Of a stretch of 64,000 bases of DNA, positions 30,277 to 44,461 are shown piece by piece; within the stretch, counting starts at the first letter, position 1; every line of letters starts with the position of its first letter. The translations under genes were made by a program, and so were the position numbers. Source of the DNA: Mycoplasma wenyonii str. Massachusetts (GTDB taxonomy: Bacteria > Bacillota_I > Bacilli_A > Mycoplasmatales > Mycoplasmoidaceae); contig NC_018149.1 in assembly GCF_000277795.1 (NCBI RefSeq), forward strand, positions 248,001 to 312,000. Reading direction: 5' to 3'. The notes beneath the pieces were generated by a model that saw only the letters and a list, made by a program, of their open reading frames with translations, ran no database searches and was not told the DNA's origin.

Positions 30277-30380
30277 AACCTTAATTTTTTAAGTTTTTTT
30301 ACGATTTCATTTTTTGAAAATTTGAATTACGATACCCGCATGAATAAAGGCTTGTGTTTCTATATATAGAAAAAATTAAG
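30274..30380 (+). repeat. Downstream direct repeat, copy 2
   Basis: Second copy of the 3' flank seen at 29231-29335, behind the G10 gene. The rest up to 30458 shows no gene. Confidence 0.65.
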
Positions 30381-30458
30381 TTTCTTTTTCAATCAATAGT
30401 TACACACTCAACTATTGAAAATCTTGACTTATAAATTTGTTTCTAAAGTAAATTAAGT

Positions 30459-32330
30459 ATGGGTACTATGAAATGAGATCTAAATGAGGCATTAGAGGGA
30501 AAGAGTTTAGAAGAATGAACTAGTGAGCTGGAGAGACTTCAAGCTGAAATTCTCAAAAAATATTCTGCAGATCTCTTTAAGAACCTAAATGAATTAATAG
30601 AGTTCCACAGACTATTTAGAGAGTTAGATATTGTCTCCAGCAGAATAGGAAGTTATCTAAGCAATAACAAAAACACTGACTTAACTAATCCAGAGTGATT
30701 CATAAAAGAACAAGAGTTTGTATACAAAACAATCCCCTTTAGTCAAGCACTTTCAAGCTTTCAAAACTATGCAATTCAAAATAAAAAGACAATTCTCTCT
30801 TTCTACTCAGATCCTAAGTTTGCCCATTTAAAAAGAGAGTATGAATCCCTCTTTAGATATCAATCTAGAAGACTACCAGCTATAGTAGCTAAGTATGAAG
30901 CTACCAAAGCCCCCCTCTCCTCAGCCTTCTATGAGATATTCAATATTCTCTCAGAAAAAGATTTCTTACTAAAAGATATTCCTGATTCAGAGGGAAATAC
31001 CTTTACTATAGGGAATTATGCAGAATACATTAAACACATGAAAAAAGAAGATTCAATCTTCAGAAAGAACCTATTTACTAGTTATGTAGAGTTTTTAGAT
31101 CAAAAGAAAGAAAGTCTACATAAACTACTGTATTACCAATTCCTTGCTTGAAATATAGGTTCTAAGAATATCTCTTTTAAAGATGGATATACAGAAAGTG
31201 CTTTATATGCAGATGAAGTTCCTAATAAGTTATTACTCAATCTTTATAAATATATGAAAGAATTTCAACCTGATATACAAAAGTTCAGAAATATCAGAAG
31301 AGCAGTAATAGAGAAAGTTTGAAATCTAGATAAGTTTCAAGAGTGAGATGGTTATCTAGAGTTAAAAGCTCCTTCTGGAAAACAACTCACTTTCGAGATA
31401 GAAGAGACTAAGAACATAGTCTTAACTGCTTTGAAGGTACTAGGCCCTAGATATATTGACTCTTTAAATCTAATGTTCAACAGTAATTGAATAGATTGAA
31501 TGCCTAACCCGCCACATAAGATAAGCGGAGCTTACTTTACTGGAGGAGCATATAGATTAAAAGGGAAGTATGTCTTACTTAACTACAATGGTTACTTTGA
31601 TGATCTATTAACTGTTGCACATGAACTAGGACATGCAGTTCATGATATTGAAATAGATAAGACAGATACCTATTACTACTCTCCTACTATCTTTGTTGCA
31701 GAGATTCCTTCTATCTTGAATGAGATACTAGTTCAATATCACTTACTAGAGAAATACAAGAAAGAAGGAGATAAGTTCAAACAGTTCTATATCCTAGATC
31801 ATTTACTAAGTACCTTTGTAAGTACTTCTTCAGTACAACTAGGTTACAGTGAGTGAGAATATAACTTTAATGAGAGAATAGCCAAGAATCAATATTGAGA
31901 GCTAGAAGAGTCTGCACAAGCATACTCTGAGATAGTTAAGAGTTATGTGGGAGAAAGTCCAACTGAACATCCTGAATTAAGAAGAAAGTCACTCTATAGA
32001 ATATTCTCTATTCCTCACTTTTATAGTGGAATACTCTATGTATACAAATATGCAGTAGGGATGTTAACTTCTGTATTGTTAGCAGAAAGAATAATGAATG
32101 AGTCAGAAAGAGAGAAAGCTCTTTCAGATTATTTCAATTTCTTATCCGCTGGAGATTCTCTTTCTAATCTAGAGTTATTAAAGTCTCTCTCTGTCAACTT
32201 CTTAATTGCCGCTGATTACAGAAGAATTCACCAAATCTTTAAGAAGTGATTAAGTGAATATGAAAGACTAGGACAAGAACTATATGGGGTGCAGAGTAGA
32301 ATTTCTTACACCTACACTTGCAAGACATAG
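30459..32330 (+). CDS. pepF: Oligoendopeptidase F (M3B zinc metallopeptidase)
   Basis: 623 residues. Cytoplasmic zinc peptidase cutting short peptides after uptake. Helical N-terminal two thirds, then the zinc motif HELGHAVHD (HExxH) near residue 388 and downstream NEILVQYHL, in which the Glu is the third zinc ligand. ATG start without Shine-Dalgarno. The C-terminus overlaps the likely TTG start of thrS by 13 bases. Length fits the family. Confidence 0.93.
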
Positions 32331-33565
32331 AAGGGAAGAAAGAAAAAGAAGAAAGTTTCGATCATCGAACTTTCGGAACAGAGCAAGATTGGTTTTTCTC
32401 TAATACTGCTCCAGGCTTTCTCTCTTGAGGGCCACAAGGTTACAGACTTAAAGAGTTAATAAGAAACTATATAAATGCCTTCCAGAGAGAGGTCTGTGGA
32501 ATCCAACTAGTTAAAACCCCTGTATTAGCCAAGAAAGAATTATTTCTTAAGACTGGTCACTTACCTCTTTACTCTGAGAATATCTTCTCAGAGATAAAGA
32601 AAGATGAAGAGGAGTTAATACTAAGACCTATGACTTGTCCACACCACATCCTACTAGCCAAAGAACTAATTACTAGTAAGTCTCAACTACCTTACTTTAT
32701 GGGAGAAAACTCTTTGTTACACAGAGATGAATACTCTGGCGGGTTACTAGGTTTAAAGAGAGTTAGAGCTATGGAATTAATAGATACTCATATCTTTTTA
32801 CTCCCAGAGCAAGCTGGAGAGTTAATTCCTAAAGTACTCTCTTGAATCTGAAAGTTACTAAAGAAGTTTGAGATTGAACTAAAAGAGATAGTCTTAGCAA
32901 CTAAGGCTACACAAAATAAGTACATCTCTGGAGAAGAAGAATGAGAACAAGTAGAGAGTTTGTTATTCAATTCAACCAACAGTTGAGCTAAAGAGAATAA
33001 TCTCTCTAGTCTACTAGTTAAAAGAGCTGGAGATGCAGCTTTCTATGGTCCAAAGATTGACTTTAATGCTGTAGATAAGCAAAATCAAACCTACACAATC
33101 TCGACTCTACAACTAGATTGCTTTATGACTAAGAGATTAGAGTTTGAGTTAGATTCTCTAAATCCTTGAATTATTCACTTAGGACTAATTGGCACTCTAG
33201 AGAGATTTATTGCCTATCTAATTGAGAGATATCAAGGTAAGTTACCTTTTTGACTCTGTCCTACTCAAATCTCAATTATTCCTATAGATGTTGAGAAGTT
33301 CGAAGTAGCCTCTCAAGCACTCTCAGAGAAACTCTCAAAAGAAGGATTTAGAGCTCAAGTAGTACTAGGAAAAGAGAGATTTACTAAGAAGTTATTACTT
33401 TCTAGTAAGGCTAAGATTCCCTTCCAAATACTAATTGGAGAGAAGGAAGCCCAATCACTTGAGAGTCTTCAAGTTAGACAATTAGGAATTAAAGAGCCTA
33501 AGCACTTTAAGCTCCAAGAGTTTATTGATTACCTTAAAGAGTTAAATTCTGAAGCTCAACTTTAA
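32318..33565 (+). CDS. thrS: Threonyl-tRNA synthetase, short form without editing domain
   Basis: 415 residues against about 580-640 for usual bacterial ThrRS. Starts (TTG) a few residues before DHRTFG, the beginning of the class II catalytic core. APGFLSWGPQG, LRPMTCPHHILLAK (motif 2 with zinc Cys), LHRDEYSGGLLGLKRVR, YGPKIDF and the anticodon domain CPTQISIIPI are all present. The N-terminal TGS and SAD editing domains are missing: the in-frame upstream codon is a TAG at 32297. Loss of ThrRS editing is known in some mycoplasmas. Confidence 0.9.
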
Positions 33566-33568
33566 TTT

Positions 33569-34687
33569 GTGGGACTTGAACAAGAAAAAATAATAGCTTT
33601 TGAGTTAGATTTCTTTCAACTCAAACAAGACTACTCAGAACAAGAGTTAACTAAACTCTTTAGCTTATTCAAAGAATTAAGTATTTACAATAACTTATTT
33701 TTGTTTACTCACAACTCTTTAGAGCTAGCTAGTAGTTGTATAAGAGAACAGAAATTAAATCTAGGTTATTTAATTTCCAACTCTGGCTCTTGTGTATACA
33801 ACCTAACTACAACTAAGAGAGAGAAGGAACACTTTCTTGAAAGAAGAGCATTAGAGCTTATATCTAGATTTGGTTTCTTTAATAATCAAATATTTGTTAT
33901 TCACTGTTCTAATAACTCTTTTATTTTCGGATTAGATTACTTAGCCCCAAAGAGAAAAAAGAGATACTCCAATCTAACTCAGTTAAATAGCCTACCAGAG
34001 ATTAAAGAGGTTTTAGAAGGTAATTCTGTTTACAGTCTAGAAGTATGGTTTGAAGAGAGTAACTCTAGCTTAAGAAGTGCAAAGATACAGGATTTCTTGA
34101 ATAAGTTATTGGAATTTCAATTAGAGCTCAATTACTTAGTTATTGATCCAACCATATATTTATTCCCGAAAAATAACTCTAACTATCAAGTACTAAGAGA
34201 GATTTTGGAGTGTTCGGAAAAAGAGATAAAGAGTAACTTGATTTATTCTTCACTTGCAACTCCTAATTTTGAGTTAGCTAAGCATTCTCACTTTTGATTC
34301 TCTTTTTCTGAGTTCTCTGAATTAATCTCTAGAGAGCTACCAGAGAGTCAGGTAGTCTTTTTTGACAAGAATAGCAAGACTTGAGTTGAGTGGTGAGAGG
34401 AACACAACTATCTTTGAAAAGAGAATCTTTTTAAGCTAGACTGAATCTCTAGAAAGATAAAAAAGACAGAGATAGTAAGAGAAGAAGGAAAAGACTATTG
34501 CTTCGAGTTAGATCTTTCTAATGGCTTATTACAATCAAGAGCAATTAATGCAAAGTTAAATACTTGGGGAAAGATTCAGAAGAAGATATTTGGGGAGTCA
34601 AAAGAGAGTCTAGTAACTTTGTTTTTATGACCAGAGCAATTAAATAGCTTATTAGCCCCTAAAGTTCTTAAAATCAATCTCAATTAG
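33569..34687 (+). CDS. Degenerate HAD-superfamily (Cof-like) protein
   Basis: 372 residues, GTG start three bases after thrS. The N-terminal half follows the Cof-type HAD pattern: IIAFELDFFQL in the place of the (F)DLDGTL loop, LFLFTHNS for motif II, and NLGYLISNSGSCVYN for the cap entrance. The nucleophile Asp of DxD is Glu here and the DGT part is lost, so phosphatase activity is doubtful. The C-terminal third (GLLQSRAINAKLNTWGK...) is unassigned. Probably co-transcribed with thrS. Confidence 0.5.
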
Positions 34688-34731
34688 TCTGCAATAGACT
34701 TAAATTAATCGGGAGGGGCGTTTCTGTAACC

Positions 34732-36111
34732 TTGGTAGTTCAACCTAAGAAAGATACAAGAGTTTTTAGACTAGTTGCCTCAAAAATCATCGACTGTGAG
34801 ATAAAACATTTAGATTATCGAATAGATTATGAAAATGCAAGTGCACAATTTTTTGTAGATCCCAAAAAAGTTAAGACCAAAGAGTTTCTACCAGCCTTAA
34901 GAGGTTGTTTGGAGTCTGCTTATTCTTGGGATATTGACTATCTTTCTTTTGTAGAGGCCACGAAGACAGGACTAAAGTCTTTTGAGCTTGAACTTTGTCT
35001 AAGAGGATTAATTGATTCAATTCTTAGAACTCCTAAGAAATATCTGCATGCAAAAAAACAAAAACCAAAAAAAACTTGCAGACAGATTCAATTAATTGGC
35101 TTAAAGAGTGCATCAAAAGAAATCACTAATATCTTGAGTTGTGAGAATCAGATCAAAGATTGAAGTGAACTACCACCTAATATCCTTGATGCGGAAAAGT
35201 TTGTTGCTGAGATTATCTCTTGCTCAAGAGAGCTAAATATAGACTATGAAGTACTTAATTGAGATGAACTTAATCTAAAAGGTTTCAATTTAACCTGTGC
35301 AGTAGGACAAAACAAGAGAAACTCTTATTTAGTCACTCTCAGAGAAAGTAAGGAGAGGAGAGAAAAAAAGAAAGACAGAAAGAGAATAGTAATTATTGGT
35401 AAAGGCATTTGTTTTGATACTGGTGGATTAAGTATTAAGACTGGTGGAAATATGGTTGGAATGAAATTTGATATGACTGGGGCAGGATTGGTTGCAGCCA
35501 TTTTCTTCGCTTTAGCTAAAAATAAGTTCTCAGATAAGCACGAAGTAATAGCTGTATTGCCTATCTCAGAAAATCTAATAGGTTCTGACTCTATTAAGGT
35601 AGACAGCGTTATTCAATCTTATGGAGGTAAGTTCATTGAGATCTCTAATACTGATGCGGAAGGTAGGTTGTTGTTGGCAGAGGCAATCTCTTATGCTGCA
35701 AAAGATCTAGAAGCTTCTGAAATTATTACTGTTGCAACTCTTACAGGGGCTGTAGGATATGCACTAGGAAAGAAATATGCAGGAGCATGATCTAGTTCAG
35801 AAGAGAACTGAAAAAGATTTAATTTTCTTGCTGACTATACAGGTGAACATGTTTGAAGACTCCCATTAGATAAGTACTACCTAGAAAAACTAAAGAGTAG
35901 CATTGCAGAACTAAAGAACTCTGCAACAACAGGAGTTGGAGGAGCCTCTCGAGCAGCAACATTCCTTGCTGAATTTAGAGATAACAAAGACTTTATTCAC
36001 CTAGACATAGCTAATGTATCTAGCTCAAGCGGTAATAGCTGTGTGGCTTTAGCCCCTCTTTTTAAAACTATTTATTTCTATCTAAAAGGAGAAAGAAGTT
36101 CAGTAAAGTAG
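34732..36111 (+). CDS. pepA: Leucyl aminopeptidase (M17)
   Basis: 459 residues, tentative TTG start. Two-zinc or two-manganese aminopeptidase acting on peptides released by PepF-like enzymes. Signatures: IGKGICFDTGGLSIK (about 222), VGMKFDMTGAG, VLPISENLIG and the family hallmark NTDAEGRLLLAEA (about 306-318), then ATLTGA. The N-terminal domain is poorly conserved. Its TAG stop is directly beside the end of the 5S gene, convergent. Confidence 0.92.
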
Positions 36112-36222
36112 CGCAGTCAACTCAAGTAGGCTCTCTTCTAGAGGCCTATAAGAGCCTATAGTGCTTGACTGTTATGTTCGGGATGGGAATAAGTATTTCC
36201 ACCATAGTATCCTGACTGCGCA
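36112..36222 (-). rRNA. rrf: 5S ribosomal RNA
   Basis: About 110 bases on the minus strand. The ends pair (minus 5' TGCGCAGTCA with 3' TGACTGCGC) to form helix I. The internal CCCATCCCGAACA is the loop C consensus. It lies about 70 bases 3' of 23S on the same strand. Confidence 0.92.
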
Positions 36223-36269
36223 AGGAACAATTTTAGGAATAACAAAACCTAATCAAAAGTAAATCCTTT

Positions 36270-36283
36270 AAACAAAAGATTCT
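36270..36283 (-). other. 23S processing stem, 3' arm
   Basis: AAACAAAAGATTCT here is complementary to AGAATCTTTTGTTT at 39220-39233. Together they can close a long helix around 23S, the usual RNase III cleavage stalk. Confidence 0.7.
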
Positions 36284-36289
36284 AACTAA

Positions 36290-39213
<2,924 letters not shown>

Positions 39214-39219
39214 TAACTA

Positions 39220-39233
39220 AGAATCTTTTGTTT
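39220..39233 (-). other. 23S processing stem, 5' arm
   Basis: Partner of 36270-36283; 14 of 14 bases pair. Confidence 0.7.
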
Positions 39234-39529
39234 ACTTACTTCTGTTTTCTTACTCGGTCTTGTTATTTCCTAGAAATTGTCAAATATCTAGCACATCTTA
39301 AATAGTTGTATTAGTTAAGATCAGTGCACATAACTAGTCTCAGCAAGGAGAGAAAAATCTCTAATTGCTAGAAACACTCAGATAGAAATTTTAAATACTT
39401 GTTAAATTTTTTAGTTATTTTTGTTTAGGACTTTTAACACAGACTTAAACTCTCCCAACTAATTCTTAATAAAAATTCATACTTTTTGTCATTTTTTGTC
39501 AATAAATGTATAAGACATAAGTTTGAGTT
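39234..39529. promoter_or_regulatory. rRNA leader and divergent promoter region
   Basis: No gene. Contains the leader of the 23S-5S unit (minus strand), with TTGACA-like boxes (+ strand TGTCAA near 39277 and 39498). On the + strand the upstream area of the PLD-like gene has TGTATAAGA near 39508. A similar upstream sequence (AAAATTCAT, TTTTGTCATTTTT, ATATAA) precedes the second PLD copy at 44380-44430. Promoter positions are tentative. Confidence 0.4.
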
Positions 39530-40168
39530 ATGGCCTTGAAGAAAAGAAGTGGTCAGGAAGGTTTTCTTGTAACTGACATTTCTCCTTTATTTTCGGAAGA
39601 GGGAGAGAAAGCAATTAATGAATGTTTTAGGGAAGAAATGGCAAAAGCAGATAGAGTGGAAATATCTGTAGCTTTTTGTGCAGGTGATTCCCTTCAAGAA
39701 GTGGATGACTCGGTGAAGAAAGAGAAAATTCAAAACATTTGTTTAATTCTTGGAATGTACTACTTTATTGGGTTGAATCCGAAATTGCATACAGTGGTTG
39801 TGAAAATGAATGACGAGTGAAAGAAGAAGGGAATAGGGGAAAAAAGGTTAGTAAATTATTTTCCACACCATGGAAAGCTTTATTGCTTTTATAAGAATGA
39901 TCGGCTCTTTTCGGCAATAATAGGTTCTCCTAATTTAAGTTTTTTGAAAAAACCAAGACAATATGAGATAGCACAACTAGTTCATGAGCATTCTTGACTT
40001 ATGAATTATCAAAAACATATAAAGAAATTGAAATCATATAGATTCTCAAAAAATGTAGCTGATTTAGAACAATATAAATCTATTGATACTAAGGAAATCA
40101 TTGTCAATGGAAAGGCAAAGGAGATAACTAAAATCACTTACACTAAAAAATTACTAGCTCGATGATAA
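39530..40168 (+). CDS. Phospholipase-D-like nuclease (restriction endonuclease NgoFVII-like), copy 1
   Basis: 212 residues, ATG start, TAA stop. The PLD catalytic motif is seen in HGKLYCFYK followed by AIIGSPNLSF (HxK ... GSxN), the pattern of NgoFVII/BfiI-type endonucleases, which cut DNA without metal. The N-terminus carries VTDISPLFSEEGEKAINECFREEMAKADRVEI, a typical first beta-alpha unit. One HxK half site implies action as a dimer (family knowledge). It overlaps the next gene by 7 bases, so the two are translationally coupled. The same pair recurs at 44462-45659. Confidence 0.65.
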
Positions 40169-40743
40169 ATCTTGAAGAATTAGAAAGATTAGAAAAATCT
40201 GAAATTCTTCGAACTATTGTTTTTCCTTTAATTGTCCCAACAGAGGAAGAAATTCTTGACAAAAAATTAGATCTATCCTTTTCGCCCTTAAATGCTTGCT
40301 ATAGTAAGCCTGCAATTAATGAAAAAAATGGTAAACAGCAAAGTTGATGGGAAGTTAGATTAACCATAGAAGGTGAAAACAATCTTCCTGCCAGAAAAGA
40401 TTGGTTTTATTTAGTGACATGCTGTGGACGCATGTACAAAGCTTGCTTTTCGGGTAGAGGTAAGCAAGTTAAGTGGCTAAATACTTTTGAAGATGCAGAT
40501 GCAATAGGTGATTGAATCAAAACCATATTAGTTGAATGAGAATTGATTGAGGGGTTTTGAACCCCTAACGAGGATGAAGATGGAACCGGAATAATTACTA
40601 AAGAAGTATTAGAACGTTATGGTGGAGATCAAATATACCTCAAGAAAACTATTCAAACTAAAAAAGATGAAAACGGAATTGAAAGAGATGTTTGGTTAAT
40701 TATCTTTCCTTGTGGCTTTGAACTTGAACATGGATATTATTAG
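40162..40743 (+). CDS. Partner protein of the PLD-like nuclease, copy 1
   Basis: 193 residues, ATG inside the end of the nuclease gene. No known domain recognised. Conserved with copy 2 at 45096: MINLEEL start, LDLSFSPLNACYSKP, EVRLTIEGE, ACFSGRGKQVKWLNTF, GGDQIYLKKT and GIERDVWLI. The (F)SGRGKQVKWLNTF block is basic and could bind nucleic acid (inference). It may be a specificity or partner subunit of the nuclease. No methyltransferase motif. Confidence 0.6.
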
Positions 40744-40883
40744 TAAGTTATCTTTCTAAAGAAACAAATTCTCTTTATTTCTCTAAGTTTGATAAAGTAA
40801 AAGATTTAATTAAAGGTATTACTGATAGAAAAATAAAGTTTAATAAGTTAATACTAACTGTGAAATTAAATTATTAATTTTCT
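40744..40883 (+). other. Short open remnant
   Basis: A table-4 frame reads VSYLSKETNSLYFSKFDKVK and on to TAA near 40878, but has no good start and no counterpart behind copy 2. Possibly the truncated end of another gene; otherwise AT-rich spacer. Confidence 0.3.
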
Positions 40884-41828
40884 ATGTTAGTTCAAGCTTC
40901 CTTGCAACCTATTCCTTTAGATACTCAGAGTTTCTCTTTACCTGTCACTGAGACTTACAATTCAGAGGCATATGCTGGACCTCCAATTACTTTAAGAGCT
41001 AGTCACAATGACTTAAAGAAGTATTACTTAAAGCTAAAGAGAAATTTAACTTTCTCTATAATATTTGCCCAACTATTTCTTATGGGATTTGCATGGTTCA
41101 CTTTCAACACTATTTATGGGATATGAAAGGATCAGAATGGTGGTTCTTGAATAGTAGATATGAAATTTCCTGCAACCATTAAAGGTGGAAGTTTATGAGC
41201 TCAAATTCCTACCACAACTGGTCTAGGTGCACTCCTTTGAGGTTGTGTAACCAATGTAGGTAGATTAGTAAAGAAGAGAAAACAAGTCAAGTGGGAGTGT
41301 GAACTTTGTCAATCTGGGAGACATCCTTCCACTTTAACTCCGGGACTTTGTCAAAGTATTTTCTCTCTATTCGGCTGAAGAATTAATTGTTACTGAACGG
41401 GCTTTACTATCTCTGGACTTGCAGTGATTGCAGCGGTTTATACATATTTAGTTAAAGGATTTGGGGGTACAGGATCAGAAGGTTGAAAAGTAGTATGAGA
41501 GAACCTTTATAAGAAATTGTTTGAATGAAATGATGGTAAAGAAGACAAAGCACTTAGGGTAACCCTTGGTGTATTTGTATTTGGACTAGTAATTATCTTT
41601 GTTTCTAACTTCTTAAGTAGACAACTAATTAAGAGATCTTTGAGTGTATTTAAGACTGATGAGTCAAATATGCACCCAGAACTGAAAGAAAAGGTATTCA
41701 GGTTGAATAAGAGAAATAAGATCATCAGCACTATTATCCTATGTGTTCTGGGATTAGGAATATTCATTATCTTTAAGAGATTGATAATTGCAGTTTTCAA
41801 TAGAAGCTTCAATGTTTCTAGATGGTAG
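40884..41828 (+). CDS. Integral membrane protein of unknown function
   Basis: 314 residues, ATG start, TAG stop. Four or five hydrophobic segments: LTFSIIFAQLFLMGFAWF, IPTTTGLGALLWGC, FTISGLAVIAAVYTY, VTLGVFVFGLVIIFVSNF and IISTIILCVLGLGIFIIF. A cysteine-bearing loop (WECELCQSGRHPSTL...GLCQS, about 138-158) has the spacing of a zinc-ribbon-like knuckle. Core-like codon use. Unrelated to the nuclease module beside it as far as I can see. Confidence 0.75.
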
Positions 41829-41848
41829 GGAATAAACAGAGTTAATTA

Positions 41849-41855
41849 GGGGGGG
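41849..41855 (+). repeat. G7 run, intergenic
   Basis: Seven Gs between the membrane protein and the family D gene; 41829-41944 has no gene. Confidence 0.6.
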
Positions 41856-41944
41856 CTAAAAAAATTTCAAAATAAAGTAACTGAATTTATATCTATCTAG
41901 AAAAGAAACTTAAAACCCTTCTATCTCCGTTCCTTAACTGAGTG

Positions 41945-43113
41945 TTATTTAACTAATAAAGAATTTCAAGTAGTATTAACACTCAACTTAAAAGGTAACT
42001 TTATTCCATCATCTGTAACAAATTCTCCATTCTTTATTTGTGTTTTTGAGGGGTCTCAAATGTAGTAATTTCTGTTAGAGGATAAAGGAATATCTATCAC
42101 TTTTTCTCCTACACTCTGCCCCTTAAGAGCTCTAATATCTTTCTGTTTATTGTTGCCTGTCAATTCTTCTCTCTTTTTAACTCCCTTCACCAAGATAGTT
42201 CCTCATCTTTCTTGTTCTTTCGTCCATTCCCCTCCCATTCCATTTTTGCTGAAGATTAGATCGTGAACAACGAAGAATCCTTTAACATTTTTAGATTTTT
42301 CTATGTCAGTTCAAACTTTTCTAACCACCTCCCCAGCGCCCTCTTTGCCAGATAAATATAGATAACCAGTTCTAGATCATTTATTTTCATTACCATTTGT
42401 CGCTTCTTTTTTTTGCCCTCAAACCACACCTAGACTTTTGCCTTTCGGAGTCAGTTGCATAATTGAAGCACTTGAATTACTATCTTCTTTGACTAACCTT
42501 TTCTTTATAAAAGAAGGGGGATTTTCTTCGCCGTATGACTTGAAAAAGACTTTGTCGCAAGAACCATCAAGAATTGCACCGGCTTCTTCTTTTTTGCTAC
42601 ATTTTGTATTGATACCATTGTGCCCAAACTGAACTAAACTTACCAACCCAGTAACCTCTATTTCTCGAGAATCCTTATTACTTCCTACAAGAAGAAACTT
42701 TTTCGGAGTTAATCCCTTTTGTTCTTTGTTGGCTGAATCTCCAATAATTGTCCTACTGCCTACTTTTTCTACTAAAAATAGTTGACCTTCCGGATCTTCT
42801 TGTTTTTTGTCCTCTAAACCTCTCTTTACTTTACTTGAAGATTTGTCTTCTTTAAAAAAATCTGTTCCTTTAACTCTTGCAATATAACCAAAAGAGTATT
42901 CAGTATTTTTTTCAAAGCCCCCCCCAGCCATCTAGAGTTAAAGAGAGGTGTAACCAATCCACTTTCTCAATTAACACCTGAAACAGTTGAATTGAATTGC
43001 CACTCTCTTTCTGCATCCCCCTTCAACCCAAAGAATGAAAAAACACCTCCTAGACTTCCAGTAATGGTTAATCCTTTACCGAGAGTGATTGGCCCCTTGA
43101 GCAAACTAATCAC
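41945..43113 (-). CDS. Family D accessory protein 2, frame broken at G8 tract (phase OFF)
   Basis: GTG at 43111-43113 begins the family D leader (GKGLTITGSLGGVFSFFGL...PLFNSRWLG). At the G run (C8, 42918-42925) this frame shifts into a short dead end. The rest of the protein (FEKNTEYSFGYIARVK..., LTPKKFLLVGS, VTDDGIKLPFK) is one base away and open to TAA at 41945-41947. Nine Gs would restore about 390 residues. An ATG just before the run could start a shortened product without the membrane segment. Same defect in copy 3. Confidence 0.75.
42918..42925 (-). repeat. G8 tract (C8 on + strand), out of frame
   Basis: The base before the run differs from family D copy 1 (CTG against CTC), so nine Gs are needed here; eight is OFF. 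Confidence 0.8.
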
Positions 43114-43172
43114 AAGTATTTGATATTAAATTCTGAAAATTTTAAGTAGGTAACTGTAAACGTATTTTTTAA

Positions 43173-44329
43173 ATGGGATCGGAAAAGATTGCTGGTGTTT
43201 TAGGAGATTTTGTTACTTTAGTTTCCAGAAAGAATAAGAATTTAGAAGTTACTAAATTGGTGGGGGTCAGCGCAGATAGAGCAGTCATTCCTTCTCCGTT
43301 GCAGGGTAGAAACACCAATTTAAAAATTTGTCAAATTATTGAAGTTGGTGATTTTGTAGTTCGTTTGATGGATATTGAAAAAACAAAAAAATTAGCTATT
43401 TTTTTGTATGAGGGAAAAGAAAGAGTTGCTGTATCTTCGCAATATCACGTCTTTCGAGTCACCAGCTCTCTGTTGAATAATCACTATTTAATGCTTATTT
43501 TTAAAAAGACTGTCACAGATTTAAAGCTTTTATATCGCTGTTTCGGAGGCATCAGAGGTGAGTTGGCCTGAAAGGATTTTGTCAAATTTTCTTTTTTATT
43601 TCCAGACATAAAGGTTCAGGAGAGAATAGTTGATAGATATCAAACAGTAACTAAATATATAGAAGTTAAGAAAAGAATTAATGAATTACTTGAAAGAAAG
43701 ATGAAAGCTTACTTCCATATATTGTTTGATGATTTAAAGGATTGTGAGATTAAGAGTTTTGGTGAGCTGTTCACAATCATTCGAGGGGGAAGACCTCCTA
43801 GATCAAACAGGTGATTGGAGGAGCTTTATTTTTGTAAAGAGGGAGGAATTCCTTGATTAAAAGTTGGAGATATCTCTCAAGAATATAAATTTGTTAATTC
43901 ATCCGAAGAACAATTAACTGAAGAAGGATTTAAGAAGGGGCGATGTACTTTGATCGGGGGGGGCACATCATTTTCATACATCACGCACACGAACAACAAA
44001 TTAAAAACATCACCATTAATTCAGCAAAATTGTGTTTCACCGGAGAAATCATGGGACTTAAGCCAAAAGAAAATGTTGGACTTCCTTTTCTTTTTTATTC
44101 TCTGAAACAAAATGTTGAAGTTTTATTGAGAAAATGTACAGCCTCTACAAAAACTGAAACCATTAGAAGAAGTGCATTACTTGAATATCCTATTCAGTTT
44201 CCTACGCAAACCCTTATAGATAAATTCAATAATTTCTGTGAGCCTATTTTTGAGTTACAAAAAAGTAATGAACAGATTATTCAGAAACTTATGAGATTAC
44301 AAAAATGTTGAGTGGAAAGTTTAGATTAA
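43173..44329 (+). CDS. hsdS: Type I restriction-modification specificity subunit HsdS, frame broken at G8 tract (phase OFF)
   Basis: HsdS chooses the DNA target of a type I restriction-modification complex. First target domain (residues 1-135), conserved helix QERIVDRYQTVTKYIEVKK...ELLERKMKAYFHILF, then second target domain with SFGELFTIIRGGRPPR and GGIPWLKVGDIS. At 43956-43963 eight Gs shift the frame. The remainder (SAKLCFTGEIMGLKP, FNNFCEPIFELQKSNEQII, the second conserved helix) is one frame away and runs to TAA 44327-44329. Nine Gs would make about 385 residues. No hsdM or hsdR in the window. Confidence 0.8.
43956..43963 (+). repeat. G8 tract in hsdS, out of frame
   Basis: At codon 262, in the middle of the second target-recognition domain. 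Nine Gs restore the full protein. Confidence 0.85.
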
Positions 44330-44441
44330 CTATTTTTAGCTGTTACATGGGGTTTTTATTGTGGTTTCTAAGTAATAAAAAATTAAAAATTCATTATTTT
44401 TGTCATTTTTAGTTAATAGACATATAAAGAATTATTTGTTC

Positions 44442-44450
44442 GGGGGGGGG
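44442..44450 (+). repeat. G9 tract at the 5' end of the second PLD-like copy
   Basis: Eleven bases before the GTG at 44462. With ten Gs, the TTG at 44436 would read through into the nuclease frame. Confidence 0.7.
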
Positions 44451-44461
44451 AGTTATTCTCT

